A stretch of 5,754 nucleotides of DNA, from assembly GCA_949511925.1 (NCBI GenBank), contig CATEYX010000172.1:1-5754 (forward strand), written 5' to 3'. Below are positions 1-5,754 of this stretch, one piece after another (within the stretch, counting starts at the first letter, position 1; each line of letters starts with the position of its first letter). The notes beneath the pieces are model-generated. The model was not told the origin of the DNA. It saw nothing but the letters and a program-made list of their open reading frames with translations, and did not search any database. This DNA comes from Cryomorphaceae bacterium (GTDB lineage Bacteria > Bacteroidota > Bacteroidia > Flavobacteriales > BACL11). A program made the translations under genes and the position numbers.

Positions 1-897
1 GATTTTTCAGCAGAAGGAAAGGAATCAAATACTGATTTTGAGCGAGCCTTAAAACAAACCCTAGCTTCAATTGAAAAAGCTGCAATTTCTGATAGCATTC
101 CTTTTTCAGTTTTTAAACCTACAGGACTTTGTAAATTTTCATTACTCCAAAAAATAAATGATTGCACTTCTCTTTCAGCTGATGATGAAAAAGAAAAAAA
201 CGAATATGAAGAAAGAGTGAATACTATTTGCCAATTGGCTCACGATAAAAATGTAGCCATTTTTATTGATGCTGAAGAAAGTTGGATACAAAATGCTATT
301 GATAGTATTGCCGAGAAGATGATGCTAAAATATAATACTAAAAAGGCTCTTATCTACAATACAATACAGCTTTACAGAAATGATAGAATAATTTATCTTA
401 ACGAACTCCTGGAGCGTTCAGAAGATAAGTTTTTTGTAGGAGTTAAATTGGTGAGAGGTGCATATCATGAACAAGAGATAGCAAGAGCAAAAACAAATAA
501 CTACCCCTGCCCTGTACATCTTAAAAAGTCAGATACGGATAGGGACTATAATCATGCCCTAAATATTTGTATTAATAATATTAACAGAATAGCAATATGT
601 GCAGGCACACACAATGAAGATAGCTCACAGCTATTGGCTAATCTTTTAGATCAAAAAGGAATTGAAAAAAATGATGATAGAATTTACTTTTCTCAGCTTT
701 TAGGAATGAGTGATCATATCTCTTATAACCTTTCGGTTGCTAATTATAATGTCAGTAAATATGTTCCTTACGGACCAGTAAAAGATGTTATGCCTTACTT
801 AATTAGAAGAGCAGATGAAAACACCTCAATTGCAGGGCAAATGGGACGAGAACTTACAAATATTGTAGCTGAAAAAAAAAGGAGGAAGAAGATCTAA
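1..897 (+). CDS. Proline dehydrogenase (PRODH), 5'-truncated by window edge
   Basis: This is a FAD-dependent proline dehydrogenase, which oxidises L-proline to 1-pyrroline-5-carboxylate and passes electrons to the quinone pool. The reading frame is open from base 1 to the TAA at 895-897, giving 298 visible residues. Monofunctional Bacteroidota enzymes have about 390, so roughly 90 N-terminal residues lie outside the window. A GTG at 217 is an internal valine codon and not the start, because homologous sequence continues upstream of it (FKPTG at visible residues 39-43). Family motifs seen in order are DAEESWIQ (90-97), TIQLYR (121-126), GVKLVRGAY (147-155), AGTHNE (201-206), QLLGMSDHIS (232-241) and the C-terminal helix PYLIRRADEN (265-274). 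Y254, R269, R270 and E273 match, in spacing, the substrate-binding Y540, R555, R556 and E559 of E. coli PutA. No aldehyde dehydrogenase domain follows, so this is the stand-alone form and not PutA. The C terminus is a basic tail (KKRRKKI) encoded across a run of nine A. The gene converges on the leftward operon and overlaps its last gene by four bases. Confidence 0.95.
   Translation, partial: DFSAEGKESNTDFERALKQTLASIEKAAISDSIPFSVFKPTGLCKFSLLQKINDCTSLSADDEKEKNEYEERVNTICQLAHDKNVAIFIDAEESWIQNAIDSIAEKMMLKYNTKKALIYNTIQLYRNDRIIYLNELLERSEDKFFVGVKLVRGAYHEQEIARAKTNNYPCPVHLKKSDTDRDYNHALNICINNINRIAICAGTHNEDSSQLLANLLDQKGIEKNDDRIYFSQLLGMSDHISYNLSVANYNVSKYVPYGPVKDVMPYLIRRADENTSIAGQMGRELTNIVAEKKRRKKI
894..897. 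other. Four-base overlap of two convergent stop codons
   Basis: The bases CTAA hold the TAA stop of the rightward proline dehydrogenase gene (895-897) and, read on the other strand, the TAG stop of the leftward small membrane protein gene (complement of 894-896). Neither side shows a GC-rich hairpin followed by a T run. Each transcript must therefore end inside the opposing gene or be stopped by another mechanism. Confidence 0.9.
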
Positions 898-1343
898 AAA
901 TTACAAGTTTCCTTCTCTTTATTGTATCTAAACTTCATCACCTTCACACTTTTATCATTGTAATAACAAAGTTCAAAAGTAACTGATAAAGCATTGCCTT
1001 TTACTAAATTTTCAATTACATAATACTGGCAAGGCTCTCCATCTTCATCAGATAATTCAAAATTCACTTCTCCATCTTCCAAAACAGATAACAAATCTTT
1101 TTTTGTCAAATTATAATAGACCAACTGACACTCAGCTTGTGTTGAAAATTCAGTATCAATTAACAGCAGATTTCCTTCATCATCAGTTGTATTAGGATAA
1201 AGATGAGAAATAACTCTTTGGTTCATATCAAAGTAATCCAGGTAGGCATAAAAAGTTTTTTTCAAGCGATTTTCAGGACCCATTGAAAGGAAGAAAATGC
1301 TAATTAATGCTCCAAATCCAAAAAATAAAAGTCTTCTTCTCAT
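894..1343 (-). CDS. Small membrane-anchored or secreted protein of unknown function
   Basis: I cannot place this 149-residue protein in a named family, though its position after an ald-family gene and its opening (MRRRLLFFGFGALISIFFLS) have the feel of a conserved Bacteroidota hypothetical protein. Residues 1-4 are basic (MRRR) and about 5-21 form a hydrophobic segment, which predicts a signal anchor or signal peptide with the remainder outside the cytoplasm. After a polar stretch (GPENRLKKTFYAYLDYF, 22-38), the rest looks like a mixed, mostly beta-type soluble domain rich in acidic residues. It has four cysteines (C72, C105, C126, C147), enough for two disulfides if exported. There is no lipobox cysteine after the hydrophobic segment, so it is probably not a lipoprotein. 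The ATG at 1341-1343 lies 4 nt after the stop of the upstream ald-family gene. There is no convincing Shine-Dalgarno sequence, and expression probably depends on read-through from that gene. It is the last gene of the leftward operon. That it is a real gene is likely from its tight packing; its function is unknown. Confidence 0.75.
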   Translation of the reverse strand: MRRRLLFFGFGALISIFFLSMGPENRLKKTFYAYLDYFDMNQRVISHLYPNTTDDEGNLLLIDTEFSTQAECQLVYYNLTKKDLLSVLEDGEVNFELSDEDGEPCQYYVIENLVKGNALSVTFELCYYNDKSVKVMKFRYNKEKETCNF

Positions 1344-1347
1344 AATA

Positions 1348-2553
1348 CTATCTATTTGCCATTATTAAATCTAAATCTACAAAAGGAATATTAAAATTCT
1401 TACTTAGCACTTCATTAGTTAAATTTCCATGACAAGTATATACTCCATCTCTTAAGCATTCATGCTTTCTTATGGTATGCTCAACTCCTCCATCTTCAGC
1501 AATACGTAACAAAATAGGCGTTAAAATATTAGAAATTGCCATTGATGCTGTACGCGAAACTCTTGAAGCTATATTAGGTACACAATAATGCACAACACCA
1601 TGCTTTATAAAAGTTGGTTTTTTATGAGTAGTAATTTCAGAAGTTTCAAAACACCCTCCTTGATCAATACTTACATCAACCACTACAGAACCTTTTTTCA
1701 TTGCACTCACCATCTCCTCACTTACAATACAAGGTACTTTCCCATCTCCTACTCGCAAAGCTGCAATTACTACATCTGCTCTTTTTAAGGCTTTGCCTAA
1801 TGCTTTAGGCTGAAAAGTTGAAGTAGAAATTCTTTGCATAATATTGATTTGCAACCTTCTTAGCTTAGTAACTGAATTATCAAACACAATAACTGAAGCC
1901 CCTAACCCTAGAGAAGTTTGGCAAGCATACTCTCCTACTGTCCCAGCACCTATTACCACAATATTTGTTGGAGTTAATCCTGAAATACCACCTAACATCA
2001 AACCTTTACCATTTTTTGTATTGGATAAGTATTCTCCAGCAATTAGCAAAGCTGTATTGCCTGCAATTTCACTCATACTCCTAACAATAGGTAATTTATT
2101 TTGTTCATTTTTTATAAACTCAAAACCAAAGGCGGTAATATTTTTCTTTTTCAAAGTTTTAAAATAAGTGGCGGTTTGCGTACTCATTTGCACTGCTGAA
2201 ATTAGTTGCTGACTTCTTTGCATTAAAGTTAATTCTTCTTGAGTTGGAGGTTCAATTTTTAAGATAAAATTTGCTTTAAAAACCTCTTCTTTAGAATAGG
2301 CTAATTCAGCTCCTTTATCAGTATATTCTTTATCCTGAAAGTTGGAAGCTAAACCGGCTCCTTTTTCAATAATTACACTATGACCGTTTGTAATTAATAG
2401 CCCAACAGAATCAGGCGTTAAACTTACCCTGTTTTCTTGAAATGATGATTCCTTAGGGATTCCTATTTGCAACTGCTTGAAATTTGGTTTTACTTCAAGC
2501 ATATCTTCTTTGGGAAGCATTTCAAACGAACTAAATATTTTTTCTTTTTTCAT
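1348..2553 (-). CDS. Alanine dehydrogenase / PNT-family NAD(P)-binding protein with altered catalytic residues
   Basis: This 401-residue protein belongs to the family that unites alanine dehydrogenase, the transhydrogenase alpha subunit (PntA) and saccharopine dehydrogenase. Alanine dehydrogenase interconverts L-alanine and pyruvate plus ammonia with NAD. The N-terminal substrate domain starts at GIPKE (31-35), followed by ENRV (40-43, R42 matching the substrate Arg). The nucleotide-binding domain has SMSEIAGNTA (159-168), the GAGTVG loop (202-207), DVSIDQGG (293-300, D297 matching the catalytic Asp of M. tuberculosis Ald) and HYCVPNIASRVSRTAS (322-337). The first 25 or so residues before the fold are an extension relative to the roughly 370-residue classical enzymes. 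The ATG at 2551-2553 is kept because it lies 2 nt after the tsaE stop. Anomaly: where M. tuberculosis Ald has K75 and H96, this protein has E101 and Q122 in an ungapped alignment recalled from memory (ILKIEPP... and LISAVQ...). Family membership is secure. Activity as an alanine dehydrogenase is not, so no gene symbol is given. Confidence 0.87.
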   Translation of the reverse strand: MKKEKIFSSFEMLPKEDMLEVKPNFKQLQIGIPKESSFQENRVSLTPDSVGLLITNGHSVIIEKGAGLASNFQDKEYTDKGAELAYSKEEVFKANFILKIEPPTQEELTLMQRSQQLISAVQMSTQTATYFKTLKKKNITAFGFEFIKNEQNKLPIVRSMSEIAGNTALLIAGEYLSNTKNGKGLMLGGISGLTPTNIVVIGAGTVGEYACQTSLGLGASVIVFDNSVTKLRRLQINIMQRISTSTFQPKALGKALKRADVVIAALRVGDGKVPCIVSEEMVSAMKKGSVVVDVSIDQGGCFETSEITTHKKPTFIKHGVVHYCVPNIASRVSRTASMAISNILTPILLRIAEDGGVEHTIRKHECLRDGVYTCHGNLTNEVLSKNFNIPFVDLDLIMANR

Positions 2554-2555
2554 AA

Positions 2556-2975
2556 TTAAATTATTAATTCAATTCTTCTTTTATTACCTTCAACACTCAT
2601 CTTTATTTGAACCATATCTTCTTCTATCAAATTAGGAATTTTTTCTGACCATTCTATAAAACAATAAGCATTACTAAAGAAATATTCTTCATAACCCATA
2701 TCATATGCTTCCTTTTCATCCTCTATTCTATAAAAATCAAAATGATAAATTTTTGTATTCTCATCAGCTTGATATTCATTGACAATAGAAAAAGTAGGAC
2801 TACTCACTGCATCAAGAACTCCTAAGTGCAAAGATAAGGCTTTTATTAATGAAGTCTTACCTACTCCCATTTCACCATAAAAGGCAAACTTTTTATGAGT
2901 TGAAGTATAATCTAATATTTGCTTAGCAATAGAATTTAACTGCTCTAAGTTTTCAGAAAAAAGGGTTTTACTCAT
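2556..2975 (-). CDS. tsaE: tRNA t6A37 threonylcarbamoyladenosine biosynthesis ATPase TsaE
   Basis: TsaE is the small ATPase that works with TsaB and TsaD in the cytoplasm to place threonylcarbamoyl on A37 of ANN-decoding tRNAs. The 139-residue length is typical of the family. The Walker A loop is GEMGVGKT (34-41, with K40 and T41), followed by the family's switch motif SSPTFSIVNEY (58-68). The Walker B region is HFDFYRI (78-84, D80), and IEW (107-109) carries the conserved Glu-Trp near the C-terminal end. The ATG at 2973-2975 directly abuts the TAA of porX (complement of 2976-2978) with no intervening base. This suggests coupling by a terminating ribosome and supports this start. The downstream ald-family ATG follows after 2 nt. 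Nothing appears truncated. Confidence 0.96.
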   Translation of the reverse strand: MSKTLFSENLEQLNSIAKQILDYTSTHKKFAFYGEMGVGKTSLIKALSLHLGVLDAVSSPTFSIVNEYQADENTKIYHFDFYRIEDEKEAYDMGYEEYFFSNAYCFIEWSEKIPNLIEEDMVQIKMSVEGNKRRIELII

Positions 2976-4520
2976 TTATTTTGACTTTAAAGTAATGACT
3001 GGAATTAACATCTCCTCCATTGAAATCCCTCCATGCTGATAGGTATTTTTATAAAACTTAGCATAATAATTGAAATTATTTTGATACACAAAATACATAT
3101 CCTCTTTTGCGAAAATATATTTACTACTTACATTCTGAATTGGCAAGTAACATTCCAAGGGTTTATCTATTTCTAGCACATCTCCTTTCTGAAAATCAAG
3201 ATTTTTACCTTGCTTATATCTTAAGTTTGCATTTACACTTCTATCTCCAATAACTCTTGATGGTTTACTAACATTAATTGTTCCGTGATCAGTAGTAATA
3301 ATAAGATTTGCTTTTTGCTTAGCAATTTGTTTCATAATATCTTTTAATGGAGAATGCGAAAACCATGAAGCGGTAAGCGAACGATATGCCGAATCATCAT
3401 CAGCCAGCTCTTTAATTACCTTCATGTCAGTACGCGCATGAGAAAGCATATCTACAAAATTATAAACAATCACATTCAATTCATTATGCTTCATATTTGG
3501 GATTTGATTTACAGCTTTTCTTCCCGCATCAATATTAGTGATTTTAGTATAGGAATGTTTACTACTTCCTTTGCCTAACCTTTGTAAATTATCGGCTAAA
3601 AATTCTGCTTCAAACATATTTTTACCACCTTCATCCTCATCATTCATCCACTTATTAGGAAAGCGTTTTTGAATTTCAGAAGGCAATAAACCACAGAAAA
3701 TAGCGTTACGTGAATACTGTGTAGCTGTAGGCAAAATACTAGTGTACATTTCATCATTTATAACTTTAAAATCCTCTAAAACGGAAGGCTCAATAATTTT
3801 CCATTGATCGTACCTTAAGTTATCAATGAGAATAAGATAAGTGGGTTTATTTTCCTCCATCTGTGGCAGCACCTTTTTACATATCAAATTATGTGACATT
3901 AAAGGAGCATCTTGTCCTCTAATCCAATCCTTATAATTATTTTTTATAAACCTGAAAAACTGTGTATTTGCTTCAGTTTTCTGCATAGCTAGAATTTGCT
4001 CAACACTTTTATCTCCTAACTTATCTAATTCTAACTCCCAATAGGTTAGCTTTTTATAAATCTCATACCATTCTTCCTTATTTAAAAATGAGGATAAGGA
4101 CATACTTATGTTCCTAAACTCTTGCTGATAATTACTTGTAGTCTTTTCCTCCACCAAACGATTGGTATCTATGTTCTTCTTTATAGCTAATAAAATCTGA
4201 TTTGGATTAACAGGTTTAATTAAATAATCCGCAATTTTTGAACCAATTGCTTCCTCCATAATACTTTCCTCTTCACTCCTAGTTATCATTATCACAGGAG
4301 TATTTGTATACTTTTCCTTAAGAATCGTTAACGTTTCAAGCCCCGATAATCCAGGCATATTTTCATCTAAAAAAATGAGATCATAATTATTCTCAGCCAT
4401 TAAATCCAAAGCCTCATCTCCACTTTTTGCTGGAGTGACATTATATCCTTTTCCTTCTAAATAAATAATGTGCGGTTTTAATAAATCAATCTCATCATCT
4501 GCCCAAAGTATTCTTATCAT
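2976..4520 (-). CDS. porX: PorX-type response regulator with PglZ domain (type IX secretion regulator)
   Basis: This is a 514-residue homologue of PorX, which in Porphyromonas gingivalis and Flavobacterium acts with the histidine kinase PorY (encoded elsewhere) and an ECF sigma factor to control type IX secretion and gliding genes. Residues 1-120 form a CheY-like receiver: acidic pocket D8-D9, phospho-acceptor D52 (LIFLDENMPG, 48-57), switch T80 and K102 in IKP. A helical linker follows at about 120-215. Residues 225-510 are a PglZ domain of the alkaline phosphatase superfamily. Its likely zinc and catalytic residues are all present: D233 (LIDNLRYDQW), T267 (PTATQYSRN), D357 and H361 (NFVDMLSHAR), D411-H412 (TTDHG) and H496 (YQHGG). 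The opening ILWADDEIDLLKPHIIYLE is typical of PorX. There is no DNA-binding domain, so it must act through partner proteins or its enzymatic activity. The ATG at 4518-4520 opens the leftward operon, 53 bp from the divergent HD gene. No kinase gene is visible nearby. Confidence 0.96.
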   Translation of the reverse strand: MIRILWADDEIDLLKPHIIYLEGKGYNVTPAKSGDEALDLMAENNYDLIFLDENMPGLSGLETLTILKEKYTNTPVIMITRSEEESIMEEAIGSKIADYLIKPVNPNQILLAIKKNIDTNRLVEEKTTSNYQQEFRNISMSLSSFLNKEEWYEIYKKLTYWELELDKLGDKSVEQILAMQKTEANTQFFRFIKNNYKDWIRGQDAPLMSHNLICKKVLPQMEENKPTYLILIDNLRYDQWKIIEPSVLEDFKVINDEMYTSILPTATQYSRNAIFCGLLPSEIQKRFPNKWMNDEDEGGKNMFEAEFLADNLQRLGKGSSKHSYTKITNIDAGRKAVNQIPNMKHNELNVIVYNFVDMLSHARTDMKVIKELADDDSAYRSLTASWFSHSPLKDIMKQIAKQKANLIITTDHGTINVSKPSRVIGDRSVNANLRYKQGKNLDFQKGDVLEIDKPLECYLPIQNVSSKYIFAKEDMYFVYQNNFNYYAKFYKNTYQHGGISMEEMLIPVITLKSK

Positions 4521-4573
4521 ATTTTATTTGTTTATAGTTTACAAAAATTAAAAAAATTCCGTTATTTGCTTAT
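4521..4573. promoter_or_regulatory. Divergent promoter region between porX operon and HD phosphohydrolase gene
   Basis: This 53-bp spacer is strongly AT-rich and is the only place in the window where promoters for the two divergent units would be expected. On the minus strand, TAATTTTTG (4550 down to 4542) is one base longer than the Bacteroidota -7 consensus TAnnTTTG. It would put transcription initiation about 15-20 nt before the porX ATG. For the rightward gene I cannot assign a convincing -33/-7 pair: a TTTG lies at 4527-4530, but no good -7 box follows at the right distance. The spacer also holds a direct repeat GTTTA-TA-GTTTA (4530-4541) and a short inverted repeat TTTGT/ACAAA (4527-4531 and 4541-4545), either of which could be chance in such DNA. 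Neither start codon has a Shine-Dalgarno sequence. The region is supported by gene orientation; the exact boxes are guesses. Confidence 0.5.
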
Positions 4574-5754
4574 ATGCTAAACAGAAAAAAAGACAAAATA
4601 ATTAACGACCCAATTTATGGCTTTGTAAAACTTGATAAAGGTATTATTACTGACTTAATTGACCACCCTTATTTTCAAAGATTACGAAAAATAGCTCAAT
4701 TAGGACTTTCTTACCTTGTTTACCCTGGCGCTCATCATACTCGATTCCATCATGCAATTGGATGTATGCACCTTATGAATAAGGCCATTAATCAAATCAG
4801 AAACAAAGGACATGAAATAACTGAGGATGAGTCTGAAGCCTTAAAAATCGCTATTCTTTTGCATGACATTGGTCATGGTCCTTTTTCCCACGCATTGGAA
4901 CATTCTATCACTTCAAACATCCCTCACGAGCATCTTTCCTTATTGTTTATGCAAAGGCTAAACGAGCAATTTAACGGAAAATTATCTTTAGCTATTAAAA
5001 TATTTAAAAACAAACATCCTAAAAAATTTTTACATCAACTTGTATCCTCACAACTTGATATGGATCGATTAGATTATTTAAAAAGAGATAGTTTTTTCTC
5101 AGGAGTAACAGAAGGAAATATAGGTACTGAACGCATTATAAACATGTTAGATGTAGTGGATGACAAATTAGTAGTGGAAGAAAAAGGAATCTATTCTATT
5201 GAAAAATTTCTAATCGCTAGAAGATTAATGTACTGGCAAGTATATCTTCACAAAACAGTAGTGTCGGCCGAAAATATGCTCATAAAAGTACTTCAAAGAG
5301 CAAAAGAATTATTAAATGAAGGAAAAGAAGTTTATGCAAACCCTTATCTTGGTGAATTTCTGAAAAATAATTATACAATTAGCGATTTTGAAAACAATTC
5401 AAAACTGCTAAATGACTTTGCCGAATTAGATGATTTTGACATCTATTCCTCATTAAAATATTGGAAAAATAATCCTGATTTTGTATTATCGTCATTATCA
5501 AAGATGATTCTTAACCGTAAATTATTAAAAATAAAAGTACAAAATACTGCATTTAAATCTTCTGAAATAGAGACCCAAATAGATATAGTAAAACAATATT
5601 ACAACATTACTAAACAAGAGGCTGAATATTTTATTTTCTCTGATAAAGTTAGTAATAGCACCTATAATATTGAAAAAGCAAACATTAATATCTTAATGAA
5701 AAATGGTGATGTTATTGACATTACTTCTGCTTCAGGTCAATTTAATATTGAGGC
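4574..5754 (+). CDS. HD-superfamily phosphohydrolase (dNTPase/SAMHD1-like, COG1078 type), 3' end cut by window
   Basis: The frame runs open from the ATG at 4574-4576 to the window end, giving 393 residues. The family is usually a little over 400, so only a short C-terminal piece is missing. The N-terminal NDPIYGFVKL (11-20) and QRLRKIAQLG (35-44) are hallmarks of this group. Metal ligands of the HD fold are visible: H60 in TRFHHAIG (56-63), H97-D98 in LLHDIGHGPFSH (95-106), and the last Asp within LDMDRLDYLKRD (161-172, probably D164 by spacing to SAMHD1). HEH (118-120) is also typical. Relatives hydrolyse dNTPs to nucleosides and triphosphate, or other phosphorylated nucleotides. The substrate here cannot be read from the sequence, and no allosteric regulatory domain such as a SAM domain is present at the N terminus. 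The gene is divergent from porX. From memory of Bacteroidota gene order, such genes often precede lipid A genes starting with lpxD, but that lies outside this window. The start is set by the conserved NDPIYG lying 10 residues in and by the short spacer. Confidence 0.95.
   Translation, partial: MLNRKKDKIINDPIYGFVKLDKGIITDLIDHPYFQRLRKIAQLGLSYLVYPGAHHTRFHHAIGCMHLMNKAINQIRNKGHEITEDESEALKIAILLHDIGHGPFSHALEHSITSNIPHEHLSLLFMQRLNEQFNGKLSLAIKIFKNKHPKKFLHQLVSSQLDMDRLDYLKRDSFFSGVTEGNIGTERIINMLDVVDDKLVVEEKGIYSIEKFLIARRLMYWQVYLHKTVVSAENMLIKVLQRAKELLNEGKEVYANPYLGEFLKNNYTISDFENNSKLLNDFAELDDFDIYSSLKYWKNNPDFVLSSLSKMILNRKLLKIKVQNTAFKSSEIETQIDIVKQYYNITKQEAEYFIFSDKVSNSTYNIEKANINILMKNGDVIDITSASGQFNIE

Noticed and set aside
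217..897. Proline dehydrogenase starting at the GTG at 217
   Set aside because: The same frame is open to base 1 and contains conserved sequence upstream (FKPTG). A start at 217 would also cut the barrel, so this is a window-edge truncation and not a short enzyme.
871..897. Programmed ribosomal frameshift at the A9 run
   Set aside because: The A AAA AAG heptamer is not in the required phase relative to the zero frame, no downstream pseudoknot is apparent, and the zero-frame protein already ends with the basic tail usual for the family.
880..897. AGGAGG as a ribosome binding site for an undetected rightward gene
   Set aside because: No ATG, GTG or TTG with a meaningful open frame follows at the right distance, and Bacteroidota rarely use such sites.
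1588..1788. Open frame of 66 codons on the plus strand inside the ald-family gene
   Set aside because: It lies wholly antisense to a well-supported enzyme gene; the translation is low-complexity (rich in His, Tyr, Asn, Ser) with no family motif and no start context.
1844..2167. Open frame of 107 codons on the plus strand inside the ald-family gene
   Set aside because: It is antisense to the NAD-binding domain coding region. Its proline- and isoleucine-rich translation is what the reverse of an AT-rich gene yields, and it has no recognisable domain.
1..5754. Defence system or mobile island
   Set aside because: The PglZ domain recalls BREX/Pgl phage defence, but here it is fused to a receiver domain in the PorX arrangement. 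No methyltransferase, BrxC-like ATPase, integrase, transposase or array accompanies it, and the HD protein is the common housekeeping dNTPase-like type.

Overview
The window is AT-rich chromosomal DNA (roughly one third G+C by eye) from a member of the Bacteroidota, most likely a free-living or marine Cytophagales or Flavobacteriia relative. The strongest sign is a PorX protein: a response-regulator receiver fused to a PglZ phosphatase-like domain, the regulator tied to the type IX secretion system that is restricted to this phylum. Clear Shine-Dalgarno sequences are missing before the internal genes, and A-rich leaders precede the starts, which also fits the phylum. The species cannot be named from the sequence.

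Layout. Positions 1-897 (+) hold the 3' three quarters of a proline dehydrogenase gene that enters from outside the window. A tight leftward block of four genes follows, read from 4520 down to 894: porX, tsaE, an alanine-dehydrogenase-family gene and a small membrane-anchored protein of unknown function. The gaps between them are 0, 2 and 4 nt, so they are almost certainly one transcript. The last gene and the proline dehydrogenase gene run tail to tail and overlap by four bases. A 53-bp AT-rich spacer (4521-4573) separates porX from a divergent HD-domain phosphohydrolase gene (4574 onward, +), which is cut by the window end only shortly before its expected C terminus. Coding density is close to 100 %. 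No stretch over 60 bp lacks a gene, and I see no tRNA, rRNA, CRISPR array, insertion sequence or obvious hairpin terminator.

How the genes relate. The content is housekeeping and regulatory rather than mobile: proline catabolism, a cell-envelope and secretion regulator, the ATPase of the tRNA t6A-modification machinery, an amino-acid-dehydrogenase-like enzyme and an HD phosphohydrolase of the dNTPase-like family. I do not see a defence system or any other clearly undescribed system. The point most worth a second look is the alanine dehydrogenase homologue. It keeps the fold and the NAD-binding motifs, but an ungapped alignment from memory shows that the catalytic Lys and His of true alanine dehydrogenases are replaced by Glu and Gln. 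Its routine name may therefore be wrong.
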